A stretch of 64,000 bases of DNA, taken from positions 112,403 to 176,402 of the forward strand of contig JAMPHY010000006.1 in NCBI GenBank assembly GCA_023663185.1. The letters run 5' to 3'. The notes beneath the pieces are model-generated. The model was not told the origin of the DNA. It searched no databases and saw only the letters and a list, made by a program, of their open reading frames with translations. Position 1 is the stretch's first letter. The number at the start of each line of letters is the position of its first letter. Positions 34,304 to 42,931 of the stretch are shown one piece after another. This stretch comes from Clostridiales bacterium. GTDB lineage: Bacteria > Bacillota > Clostridia > Lachnospirales > Lachnospiraceae. The translations under genes and the position numbers were made by a program.

Positions 34304-36640
34304 TTATTGCTCAAGATATTCCACTATTCTGTTATATAAATCCGTAAAGTCCTCCTTATTTTCAGAGCATGGGAAAAGTTCTCCGAACAGCTCTTCCATT
34401 TCTGCTCTGGAATAGTGGTATACCATACTTGATTCCGCAATGTTGGGGTTATTTACATCAGTTATCACTATATCGCACAGTGATAAATTCTCAATCGAGG
34501 CAAACATAAGCGCTGCGCCCATAAACCGCATATCCGCTTCTTCCGCGCCATAACTTCCATTCAAGTTATAATAGAGGGTAACTCCGTATGGTTCCGAGTT
34601 GCTATCTATTGCCAGATATTGATAACTCAGTGCGTCTGTCGTCGGAATCGCGCCTGCTATCTGCGTCGTCCTTACATTGTCGCCCACATAAGAAGTTCGG
34701 TTTTTCAGCATAGTATCGAGCGATTCCTGAATAGTCTTTGCACTTACGGAAAGTACACGCACATCAGCGAGTATCCCTTCCAGTATATTATTCATATTTG
34801 TGAGCTCCGCCTGAATCTGCTGCTCTGCATCCGAATTATCGGCAGGTACATACAGATAACAAGGTTTTGGTTCTCCCGCTATTGCATATGTTGTGATAGT
34901 TTCCTGCGGCAGATAGACATATTCAGTCTCATCTTCTTCATATTCAACTTGTTCATCAGGAAGCGTTTCGTTGATTATCTCCTCATTGGCTGCGGAATCC
35001 ACTCCTGCCTCAGCAGGCGTATATGTGTGTACGCTTGCATTGCTGTCTGTGCCGACTGCTCCGCCTTTATTCTCTATCTCTTCATAGGGAAGATTTATCA
35101 GTTCTGTCTCTACCGCTTCCGGCGCGGGAATCGGCTGCATGCCGCTTAGACTATCGCTAGCTGTATAAGTCGTCTCATCATCATTAATGTCTATTCCCGG
35201 CACGCCTATCGAAGAGTCTGTCTCGTCCGGTATATACGTTGTACTCTTTTCCTCATAGTTCGGCTCTTCTTCCGGCGTATATTCATGATACTCATGATAT
35301 ACCTCTACAGCCGAACCATCTGTTATAATGATTCTCCCATTAGGGAGCATTTTCTTGGCTCTTGCACGACTCGCCAACGTATCATTTGAGCCATAATTTC
35401 CAAGTGTGATTACTATTTTCTCTTCCGCAAGCTTCACAGCGTCCTCATAGGGCAGCATACAGAAACGACCAATTTCCCTGTCGGAATCCGTATGATACAC
35501 AATGATATCCGTATTGTTTTCGCCGCGGTAATATGATTTGCCTGCAAAATAATCCGGGAACGTCACCTGAAAACAGTCCGTCGTCACAGTCATTGAGCCT
35601 TCTTCCAAAAGATATCTCTTCTCCGACTGCTCTTTTGCCTGCGTAAAGGTTAATACCGCCGCCGCGCACACTACCACAAGCACAGGCAGCATTACAAGCA
35701 TTAGCTTCCGCGGTTTAGTCGCTATCCTACTGACTCTCTCCTTAATATCTTTCGCCCCGCCGGTCATGGTTGTCGCTGCACACGCGATATCAGACGCTTT
35801 GGTTTTTCTGGTGATAAGCGATACAAGCGTCTTGCCGTAAGCCACGCGCTCTTCTTCACCTAACAATTTGATTGCCGCCTCATCACACGCAAGCTCACAG
35901 TCCTGCTTAGACATAGCCGCGGCAATCCATACAAGCGGATTGAACCAATAAACCGCCAGCAGAATACAGCGCAGCGCCGACCAAAATATATCTTTATTTC
36001 TATAATGACAGTATTCATGTGCAATAACATGCTTAAGCTTTTCATCGTCCTCTATTGCAGCCTCCGATAAATATATCGCCTGATTGCCAAATATACCGTA
36101 CAGGCAAGGCGAAGACAAACTTTTCACCAGATATACAGGTATCGGCTTGGTTAGCTCAAAGCCTTCTTTTTCATATCTGATACGCTCTCTGCGCAGCCTA
36201 TGCGCAAAGTTTATATTGACAGCCGCCGCCCATACGCCTGCTGCCGCGATTCCTACATACCATACCATTCTAAAAAAAACAGCATGTGAAGATATAGCAT
36301 TTGACACAACATATATGATATCTGATACAACCGAATTAGCATTTATGCTGCTATCGCTGTCCCCTGCTAAAATTGGCAAGCCGTTCGGGGCAATGGCATT
36401 ATCCTGTTGCGCTTCCGGCTGCGCCGCTTCCACTACTCTGTCCGCCATGCTTATAATGTTTAAGTCACTTTGGGGAAGTATATTCGGAAAAATAAGTACT
36501 GCTGCCGGCATGATTAACCTTGCCGCCACTATCAGCCATAACGCATATTGCAGACGCGCGCTGATATGCCCCTTGCACAACTTCCTAATCAGCATGATAC
36601 ATAAAATTAATATTGAAGATGTTACAATCGTCTCTACCAT
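34304..36640 (-). CDS. BlaR1-like M56 metallopeptidase with non-PBP sensor domain
   Basis: 778 residues. Four membrane segments lie in the first 330 residues, with the M56 zinc motif HEYCH in HVIAHEYCHYRNKD and a later ELACDEAAI. After a membrane segment (VMLPVLVVVCAAAVLTFTQA) comes a large outer domain of 430 residues. This domain has acidic linkers and an end that resembles DUF4825-type regions; I see no penicillin-binding SXXK/SXN/KTG set. It should sense an outer signal and cleave the BlaI-like repressor encoded 2 bases upstream. The signal is therefore probably not a beta-lactam; no beta-lactamase gene is in the window. Confidence 0.8.
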   Translation of the reverse strand: MVETIVTSSILILCIMLIRKLCKGHISARLQYALWLIVAARLIMPAAVLIFPNILPQSDLNIISMADRVVEAAQPEAQQDNAIAPNGLPILAGDSDSSINANSVVSDIIYVVSNAISSHAVFFRMVWYVGIAAAGVWAAAVNINFAHRLRRERIRYEKEGFELTKPIPVYLVKSLSSPCLYGIFGNQAIYLSEAAIEDDEKLKHVIAHEYCHYRNKDIFWSALRCILLAVYWFNPLVWIAAAMSKQDCELACDEAAIKLLGEEERVAYGKTLVSLITRKTKASDIACAATTMTGGAKDIKERVSRIATKPRKLMLVMLPVLVVVCAAAVLTFTQAKEQSEKRYLLEEGSMTVTTDCFQVTFPDYFAGKSYYRGENNTDIIVYHTDSDREIGRFCMLPYEDAVKLAEEKIVITLGNYGSNDTLASRARAKKMLPNGRIIITDGSAVEVYHEYHEYTPEEEPNYEEKSTTYIPDETDSSIGVPGIDINDDETTYTASDSLSGMQPIPAPEAVETELINLPYEEIENKGGAVGTDSNASVHTYTPAEAGVDSAANEEIINETLPDEQVEYEEDETEYVYLPQETITTYAIAGEPKPCYLYVPADNSDAEQQIQAELTNMNNILEGILADVRVLSVSAKTIQESLDTMLKNRTSYVGDNVRTTQIAGAIPTTDALSYQYLAIDSNSEPYGVTLYYNLNGSYGAEEADMRFMGAALMFASIENLSLCDIVITDVNNPNIAESSMVYHYSRAEMEELFGELFPCSENKEDFTDLYNRIVEYLEQ

Positions 36641-36642
36641 GA

Positions 36643-37029
36643 TTATTTTCCTCTTCCTTTCTTTTCCGCCTGCTCCAGAATTTCATACAACTGCGCAATA
36701 TCTTCTTGACTAAGAGCCTCGTCCGCTACCATCGCATTCACCATCATGCCTATGCTGCCCTTATATACCTTATTCAAAAATCCCCTCGTCTCCCGAATAG
36801 ACACCTCGTTTCGTGAAATAAGCGGATAAAACTGCTTCGCGCGCCCATTTACCTTAAACGCAACGGCTCCCTTCTTCTCAAGTCTCCCCAACATTGTAAT
36901 AATTATATGTTTATCCCAGCCGGTCTCGTCTTGAAGGCTCGCCGTCAATTCCGTGATGGTTCCTTCTCCCCGCTCCCACAACACATTCATAAGCTTCCAT
37001 TCTCCGTCCGATAAGTTTACGTTTTTCAT
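36643..37029 (-). CDS. BlaI/MecI/CopY-family repressor
   Basis: 128 residues, the usual size. Winged helix: LSDGEWKLMNVLWERGEGTITEL...WDKHIIITMLGRLEKKGAVAFKVNGRAKQFYPL; the C-terminal helices serve dimerisation. It is the first gene of the pair with the M56 peptidase. The promoter upstream contains a palindrome GGTATAC-N4-GTATACC just after the -10 box, which is the expected position of its own operator. Confidence 0.9.
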   Translation of the reverse strand: MKNVNLSDGEWKLMNVLWERGEGTITELTASLQDETGWDKHIIITMLGRLEKKGAVAFKVNGRAKQFYPLISRNEVSIRETRGFLNKVYKGSIGMMVNAMVADEALSQEDIAQLYEILEQAEKKGRGK

Positions 37030-37075
37030 GGTTTTATCTATGCCCCTTTCGATAATTTTGACTTAATTTATGTAT

Positions 37076-37093
37076 GGTATACTTTCGTATACC
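37076..37093. promoter_or_regulatory. Operator of the BlaI-like repressor
   Basis: GGTATAC, TTTC, GTATACC: a perfect 7-bp inverted repeat directly downstream of the -10 box. A second half-site GGTATAC lies at 37109-37115 in the promoter spacer. Confidence 0.75.
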
Positions 37094-37094
37094 T

Positions 37095-37123
37095 ATTATT
37101 ACACGTTGGTATACATATGTCAA
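37095..37123 (-). promoter_or_regulatory. Promoter of the BlaI/BlaR1-like operon
   Basis: Minus strand TTGACA (37123-37118), 17-base spacer, AATAAT (37100-37095). Confidence 0.75.
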
Positions 37124-37167
37124 CCTTTTTTATTCAACTGGAAAAAATTTTCTCTATCTTTGAAAAA

Positions 37168-37236
37168 TGATGCAACTTTGATGCAATTTTGATGAAAATA
37201 TGATACAAGCTTTTTGTAGAATGGATAGTATATACT
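37168..37236 (+). promoter_or_regulatory. Four 11-bp direct repeats and -10 box ahead of a lipoprotein gene
   Basis: TGATGCAACTT, TGATGCAATTT, TGATGAAAATA, TGATACAAGCT follow each other at 37168, 37179, 37190 and 37201. A TATACT at 37231-37236 lies at the distance where the last repeat would cover the -35 position. This is the layout of an OmpR/PhoB-type activator site; the motif differs from the TTAGAG box. Confidence 0.55.
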
Positions 37237-37275
37237 AATGCAAAAATTTCACAGACTAAAAAATGGGGGATTACC

Positions 37276-38406
37276 ATGAGAAGAACCTTAAGAAAAATAA
37301 GCGCGACGCTTCTTATAACATTGCAAATGAGTTTAATATGGGGGTGCGGTATCACGCCGACAGAGCAGAGGCAGACTGAGGGCAGTAATGTTATGTCAAA
37401 AGGCGAAAATGATAGTGTTATGTCAGATACCGAAGGCTACAATACGCTGCTTGTCAACGAACCGAAAGACAACAAATCAAGCAATACGCTTTCAGATAAC
37501 GAAGAAACTATGGAAAGCGGGAATAATTCAGGAAATGCTAATCAAACAGATATAAATAGAAATCTTTTTTACGAAAAAGCAGAGAGCCAAAATATAGACT
37601 TCACAAATGCGGACACATATTTTCAGACTCTTATTGACGACAATATTTTTCAAGACGGCAGCATGGCGCTTACCGGACTTATAATAGAAGATATGGACGG
37701 AAACGGTCAAGAGGACATGCTTATTACCGTAGCCAATGCGGAAGAAATTCAGTGGTACGGCTCCGGCTGTCTATGGATTTATATGAACGATGACGAGCCT
37801 TACTGCTTTGCAGAAGAGGACTGCTCTTATCACGGATATTTTAACGCTTTTTCGGCGGATATTGATAACGATGAAAATACAGAAATCGTATTCAGTGCGC
37901 AAGGCTCCGGCTGCGGTGCGGTTGGCGATTCTTACAAAGCGATTTTTAAATATAAAGACCATCATATAGAAAGAATGGAGCTTCCCTCTACTCTTAATGT
38001 GGATTATGACCGCGGTCTTACGGTTACAGTAAGCCAAACCTCCGATGAAAACAGCTATTACGCATACTGCCCTTACTTTGATGAAATGATTTCTTTTAAC
38101 GCACTCAATTCCATGGAGCCGTCAAACTCCATACATACAGTCGGCGGCAATGTGCGGGGCTTTTTCGACCTTAAGTGCGTGGAATATGAGGGAAAAAATG
38201 CGCTTCAAGCCTCTGAATACTTAAATGGGGAAGGCGGCATTGTACATTGCGTTGCTACGGCGCAATTTCTGATTGTCTGGGACGAGAACGGCGAACCAAG
38301 CGTGGCGAAATGGTGGATTTTGATGAATGACGATTCTTTAAATGATGGCGACTCCGGCAAAACTGCCTATGCGGACGAAACATTGACACAGATGTTGCGT
38401 GGGTGA
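37276..38406 (+). CDS. Lipoprotein with FG-GAP/VCBS-like Asp-rich repeats
   Basis: 376 residues, GGGGGA before the ATG. Signal peptide with a lipobox-like LIWGC at residues 20-24, then about 70 residues of polar linker. The C-terminal domain has two calcium-binding-like loops typical of FG-GAP/VCBS repeats: EDMDGNGQEDM and DIDNDENTEIVF. The rest shows beta strands. It is probably an outer-surface protein of unknown function. It is convergent with the next gene (10-base gap). Its promoter carries four 11-bp direct repeats. Confidence 0.7.
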   Translation: MRRTLRKISATLLITLQMSLIWGCGITPTEQRQTEGSNVMSKGENDSVMSDTEGYNTLLVNEPKDNKSSNTLSDNEETMESGNNSGNANQTDINRNLFYEKAESQNIDFTNADTYFQTLIDDNIFQDGSMALTGLIIEDMDGNGQEDMLITVANAEEIQWYGSGCLWIYMNDDEPYCFAEEDCSYHGYFNAFSADIDNDENTEIVFSAQGSGCGAVGDSYKAIFKYKDHHIERMELPSTLNVDYDRGLTVTVSQTSDENSYYAYCPYFDEMISFNALNSMEPSNSIHTVGGNVRGFFDLKCVEYEGKNALQASEYLNGEGGIVHCVATAQFLIVWDENGEPSVAKWWILMNDDSLNDGDSGKTAYADETLTQMLRG

Positions 38407-38416
38407 GTTTATTTTG

Positions 38417-39394
38417 TCATTCCACATGCCAATATCTCCGAATTTGCTCTGCTGTAAGATTATCTGAAAAATTCTTCTTAAGCTGCAAAAAACGCTCCAA
38501 ATCCATTAAAACAGCATACAATTTGGCGCGTTCCTCAAATTCCTCCCTTGTGACAGGAAGCGGAGACTCCTTCATCTGTAAAAGCAGTTCCGATAATGAT
38601 TCAAGCAACGTCTTGGCATTATTGGACTCCCCAAAAGTAACACCTATTTCATGGATAAACTCTGAAATTTGTCCCGCCTGCGCGGGAATTTTCCGAATAC
38701 TTATGATTTTCTTATAAATTTCTTTTAAAACAGCGCATTGCTGCTCCCTCATGTTCATATAAGCAATAAAATATTCAGACTCTTGAAAAAATGTGTTGTT
38801 AGTATAATCACGCGCCTGCTTTTTTCCTATAGAAACATCTGACGCAAGCTTATCAAAACATGTGCCCGTATAATCTGATTTATCTTCTTTTTGTATATAT
38901 TCCGACATACGAAAAAGCACGTTTCGCAAATCCTCTTCCAATATCCGCTGCATTTTGCGGATTTCCTTTACCTTGCCCGGCATATAGAGATTAAGCAGCG
39001 TGCCGATTCCCGCACCGATACACAGCAGCATTGCCTCATTTCCTACCACAGAAAACGACATATCCTTTTTCGCCATATAATGCGTAACAAGAACCGCATT
39101 AGTAGAGACAGCATTGCTAAGACCTAACGGCTTACAGCAGATGGCAAATAAAAATAGGAAGATACCGAAAGAAACCACCCTGTATCCTGCAAGGTTAAAT
39201 ACTGCATATGCAAGAATTACAGCCAGCAAAAACGCCGCAATCCGCTTTATTGATATGGTGATGGTTTCTTTAGTTGTGTCCTGTATCGTCAAAAGCGTGA
39301 TAATGCCTGCGGACACGCTATAATCTAAGTCAAGAGCGTCAGCGAGCAAAATAGCTGCGGCGCTCCCGATGGCGATTTTGATGATTTTTAGCAT
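38417..39394 (-). CDS. Aromatic acid exporter family (FUSC-like) membrane protein
   Basis: 325 residues. Residues 1-150 hold about five to six hydrophobic segments (ArAE_1 type: SVSAGIITLLTIQDTTKETI), and residues 150-325 are a soluble helical domain (ArAE_1_C type). Bacterial relatives are annotated as aromatic acid exporters, with little direct evidence of substrate. The start ATG at 39394 lies 4 bases after the stop of the Fic gene, so the two may be co-transcribed. No terminator is visible between its end and the convergent lipoprotein gene. Confidence 0.8.
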   Translation of the reverse strand: MLKIIKIAIGSAAAILLADALDLDYSVSAGIITLLTIQDTTKETITISIKRIAAFLLAVILAYAVFNLAGYRVVSFGIFLFLFAICCKPLGLSNAVSTNAVLVTHYMAKKDMSFSVVGNEAMLLCIGAGIGTLLNLYMPGKVKEIRKMQRILEEDLRNVLFRMSEYIQKEDKSDYTGTCFDKLASDVSIGKKQARDYTNNTFFQESEYFIAYMNMREQQCAVLKEIYKKIISIRKIPAQAGQISEFIHEIGVTFGESNNAKTLLESLSELLLQMKESPLPVTREEFEERAKLYAVLMDLERFLQLKKNFSDNLTAEQIRRYWHVE

Positions 39395-39398
39395 GATG

Positions 39399-40388
39399 TC
39401 ATTTTACTTCCCAATATCCGTTTTTATTTGCTCCGTGTCGTATTATTATGCCCTCTTTTTTCAATTTAGATAAAATACGCTGTGCCTGTCTTTCAGTAAT
39501 TCCCACAGATACAGACAACTTAACCGCCGACATACTACCATCTTGTTTTAGTAAGGATATTATTTTTTCCTCATTTGTTACGACATTTATCCCGACATTT
39601 ATCCCGACATTTGTTCCACTACTTGTTTCACTGATTTCCCTCAAGGCATTGCGAATCATTATAAGCATAAATTCCACAAATTGAGTAGAATCTCCCGCTT
39701 TATCAGCTTGTTGCAACACCTTATAATATTCAGCCTGATTTTCATACACCAAAGTTTCTACAGGAATCCATGCAAAAACTTCCTTCCATTTCTGTAAAAT
39801 CAACGATTGCCACAGTCTGCCCGTCCGACCATTGCCATCTGCAAAAGGGTGGATAAATTCAAACTCATAATGAAAAATACAGGACTTCACAAGTGGATGA
39901 TACTTAGATTGCTTAAGCCACGCAAACAACTGATTTATTAAATCCGGCACATATTTTGCCGGCGTTCCGGCATGTATCAGCTCCGTCCCCGCATAAACGC
40001 CGACATTTCCACTCCTAAAACTTCCTGCGTCCTGCACAAGACCTTCCATCATAATCTTATGCGCCAATAAAAGATTTTTTATACTATATGGATTAAATGC
40101 GGATATTCTTTCATAGACTTCATACGCATTCTTTACCTCGCGAATATCCTGCGGCGGTCCCAATATGCGCTTTCCATTTATCACGTCTGTAACCTGTTCC
40201 AGAGTAAGCGTATTCTGCTCTATGGCAAGGGACGAATATATGGACTTAATTCGGTTCTCTCTACGAAGAATGGGATTCGGGCGCAACGCATCATATGTTG
40301 CAATCGCACCAACATACTCACCTATTTCTACTATTAAGTTTGTTATCTCTTCACTCATCGTAAAAGGCGGTTGATAATTTTCGCTCAA
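39399..40388 (-). CDS. Fic-family AMPylator-like protein with C-terminal winged helix
   Basis: 329 residues from a TTG at 40388 (GGAGG 7 bases upstream; the frame is open to 40412). The Fic core HPFADGNGRTGRL is complete, with catalytic His and the anion loop. An N-terminal inhibitory-helix-like motif (SLAIEQNTLTLEQ; family S-x-x-x-E-G/N, here with Gln after Glu) marks a class II Fic. The C-terminus has a NVGINVGIN repeat and a winged helix (VSVGITERQAQRILSKLKKEGII). Fic proteins transfer AMP or other groups to target proteins. It lies beside defence-like genes. Confidence 0.9.
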   Translation of the reverse strand: MSENYQPPFTMSEEITNLIVEIGEYVGAIATYDALRPNPILRRENRIKSIYSSLAIEQNTLTLEQVTDVINGKRILGPPQDIREVKNAYEVYERISAFNPYSIKNLLLAHKIMMEGLVQDAGSFRSGNVGVYAGTELIHAGTPAKYVPDLINQLFAWLKQSKYHPLVKSCIFHYEFEFIHPFADGNGRTGRLWQSLILQKWKEVFAWIPVETLVYENQAEYYKVLQQADKAGDSTQFVEFMLIMIRNALREISETSSGTNVGINVGINVVTNEEKIISLLKQDGSMSAVKLSVSVGITERQAQRILSKLKKEGIIIRHGANKNGYWEVK

Positions 40389-40462
40389 GGCAATCCTCCA
40401 TCTTATTTTCAAGTTATTGCTTTCACATCTGTCAGATAAAGTTTTTGCTTACCCTATCTAAC

Positions 40463-40969
40463 TCAAGCAATACATTCTATGTATTCCAGTAATTCCGGAT
40501 ATGATTCCTTGTTATCTCTTATCAACCATCTTTTAAAAGCTGCAAATGGAGAACTATCTTTAAGCTGTTGATATAAAAGCAGCTTCAAATCCTCTTTTTC
40601 TTCATCTTCAGCTTCCTTATATTCGCGAACATACTCTTTAAATTTTGAAAGCTCTTTTCTTAAAATTCTCCTCAATATTTTAGCTTCCATTTTCTTTTGT
40701 GGTGTAGAACCATAATAAACCGCTTCCAGCAGTTTCGCTGTATTTTGTGTTTCTATTCTGGAATCCAACAAATCAAAGGTAAGTTTCTCTTCAGTTCCAA
40801 AATATCCCTTCCGCCTAAAAGCAATCAATTCATCAACTTTCTCCTTCGTACAATCAATAATCGGCTCAAATATATCCGACTTTGTATTATTACAATGTGC
40901 ACATGCTAAAAAGAGATTATTCCAATTATACTTTGATTTTACTGTTATTTTTCGTTCCACCTTTATCAT
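40463..40969 (-). CDS. HNH-endonuclease-like protein (PtuB/TIGR02646-like), truncated at the active site
   Basis: 168 residues, overlapping the ATPase stop by four bases (ATGA). Residues 13-35 (KYNWNNLFLACAHCNNTKSD) match the second half of the PtuB/TIGR02646 HNH motif, including the second Cys pair and the Asn. In relatives, about 60 residues with a first Cys pair and an 'EH..PKS' block come before it. Here VERKITVKSKY takes that place and the catalytic His is absent. An internal deletion is likely, so the nuclease is probably dead. It pairs with the frameshifted ATPase upstream. Confidence 0.65.
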   Translation of the reverse strand: MIKVERKITVKSKYNWNNLFLACAHCNNTKSDIFEPIIDCTKEKVDELIAFRRKGYFGTEEKLTFDLLDSRIETQNTAKLLEAVYYGSTPQKKMEAKILRRILRKELSKFKEYVREYKEAEDEEKEDLKLLLYQQLKDSSPFAAFKRWLIRDNKESYPELLEYIECIA

Positions 40970-42212
40970 AATTGTTTTCCTTCTATATCATAAAGTATAT
41001 CTTTTATCTCCAATGACATCCCTTTTGAAATATTTTGAAGTTCGCTCCGAAGTTTAGCTCTCTCGACTCGCTCTACGTCTGTTAAATTTGACTTTTCTTT
41101 CAAAGTTTTATATCTCTCAATCTTTTCTTTTAATTTATCTGAATATTCATCTGCCCCAAAATATCCCTCTGCAATATCATCTGCCGAATATACAGATAAA
41201 TTTTCTAATTCTATGCAATTTTCCAAGTCGTATACTTTAGCGTTTGAAAGCGAGTTCAAAATATACGGCGAATGTGTGGTAACAATAAACTGAATCCTTG
41301 GGAAAAATTCTGTCAAAAACGGCATAATCTTCTTTTGCAAAGCAATATGAAGATGTGTTTCAATCTCATCAATCAATACAATTCCCTCTATATCATATTG
41401 ACTAATTTTATCGCCTAAGAGCCAGTTCTTATCCATTCTTAAAATTAAATCCGATACGATTTGGATAACTGAAGAATATCCGTCGGAAAGTTCTTCTAAG
41501 CCAAACGGGTTCCTGCCGGATTCATGAATTTTAAAATCATATCCTTTATAATCATATTCCAAATCAATCGTATCATCATCAAGCAAAATTCGTAAAGCAT
41601 CCACAAACCGCCCAAACCAACTTTGAATCCTATCTACAGTTGGCATGTCGCCTTCATTCCTCGCATATGACTGCTGCGTTTTCAAATGCACCATATATTT
41701 ATGAAGAAGCTGTCCCGGTTGTGAATTGACTGCATAGGCAGCACTTAACTTAATATCCTCAACTCCTTTGGAGCGGGTAATCTGTGTTTTTCTATTCGCT
41801 GGAAAATATGCTGTTATGAAATCCCCCTGAGCATATAAAGATTCCAATTTCTCACTATTATTAATATTGCTAAATGAAACTTTGACGCCATCGGCATATT
41901 GCTCTACTATCCTAAGACAATGCTCATAGTTAAAGCTTCTCTTTATTTCATTCTTTTCTTCTTCTGTTTTTGCCACATTTAATTTTTTTCTGCCTTTTTC
42001 ACTTCCGAAATACAATAATTCATTAAATAATCGAGCTTATCTTCATTAATTGCCTGTAAATATTTCTGCAATGCCATGAGCAAAGAAGTCTTTCCAGAGC
42101 CATTTTTACCGGTAACAATCAAATGCTGCCGTTGTTCCGGGTTTAAAGAAATGACTATATCAGATAAATGCCGCAACTTTTCAATATTGATTTCTGTGAT
42201 ATAATGTTCCAT
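40966..42212 (-). pseudogene. Septu-like (PtuA-type) AAA ATPase, split by a frameshift
   Basis: Two overlapping frames make one ATPase of about 415 residues. The first frame (from 42212, AAGGAG upstream, to 41979) has the Walker A motif GKNGSGKTS. The second frame (up to 42015, to 40966) has YFPANRK, the ABC-like signature ELSDGYSSVI, Walker B IVLIDEIETHLH and the switch TTHSPYIL. The frames meet at a run of seven A (GCAG then A7 then TT). One extra A, or a -1 shift on A-AAA-AAT, would restore a single chain. It could be a mutation, or a productive slip. It encodes the motor of a Septu-like defence pair with the HNH gene. Confidence 0.75.
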
Positions 42213-42296
42213 CTTCTTCTCCTTATTGAGATTTCTTAACATTTATTATATTCCATGTTTTTATATGATTCAACAAAAAGCCTTTGTCTTGATACA

Positions 42297-42647
42297 CTAC
42301 AAAATCCTCTCTGTCCACTCCGTCTCCTTAAATCCTACAAGCACCTTATCATCATCTACAATAATCGGACGCTTTACAAGCATTCCGTTGGTTGCAAGGA
42401 GTTTTAACTGCTCGTCCTCGCTCATGTCAGGCAGCTTGTCCTTTAACTGCATTTCTTTATAAAGCAATCCGCTTGTATTAAAAAATTTTTTAAGCGGCAG
42501 TCCGCTTTTCTTGTGCCATTCTTTTAATTCATCATAAGAAGGCTTGTCGTCTGCAATATGACGCTCTGTATATGCAATATTATATGCGTCCAGCCATTTT
42601 TTAGCCTTCTGGCAGGTGGAACATTTGGGGTATTGTATGAATAACAT
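42297..42647 (-). CDS. ArsC/Spx-family (YffB-like) protein
   Basis: 116 residues. Thioredoxin-fold ArsC-like family: YPKCSTCQKAKKWL holds a CxxC motif at the N-terminus, and RPIIVDDDKVLVGFKE is the C-terminal conserved part. The CSTC form points to the arsenate-reductase-related (Spx/YffB) branch; the substrate is not known. The ATG at 42647 has AAGGAG 8 bases upstream; a GTG three codons earlier overlaps this site. It stands between the Septu-like remnant and the 11-bp repeats. Confidence 0.85.
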   Translation of the reverse strand: MLFIQYPKCSTCQKAKKWLDAYNIAYTERHIADDKPSYDELKEWHKKSGLPLKKFFNTSGLLYKEMQLKDKLPDMSEDEQLKLLATNGMLVKRPIIVDDDKVLVGFKETEWTERIL

Positions 42648-42748
42648 AGGTGTCACTCCTTTAATTTGATTTGTATATTTTATTATAATTAAAAACCGAA
42701 GTTAATGAAATACCTTATATCTTTTATCTTGTGAAAATCTTATAAATT

Positions 42749-42781
42749 TCACGAGATAATCACGAGATAGTCACGAGATAG
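42749..42781. repeat. Three perfect 11-bp tandem repeats
   Basis: TCACGAGATAA, TCACGAGATAG, TCACGAGATAG at 42749, 42760 and 42771. They lie in the 284-base gap between the ArsC-like gene and the end of ietS. No gene is seen in that gap. They could be a regulator site for the ArsC-like gene on the minus strand. Confidence 0.8.
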
Positions 42782-42931
42782 ACTAACCCATGTTTCTTTC
42801 TACACAAATCACTTTTTCAGGCTCATCTTTATATTTATCAATAATATAGTAGTGATGTCCCCACGGAATTTTACACAATTAGTCCACAAGCTGTGGACTA
42901 ATTTGGCTGTATAGCTGATAAAAGTATTTCC

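Noticed and set aside
34304-37029. Beta-lactam resistance operon
   Set aside because: No penicillin-binding sensor motifs and no beta-lactamase or mecA-like gene are present.
42749-42781. Replication iterons
   Set aside because: No replication protein, DnaA boxes or AT-rich unwinding region accompany the three short repeats.
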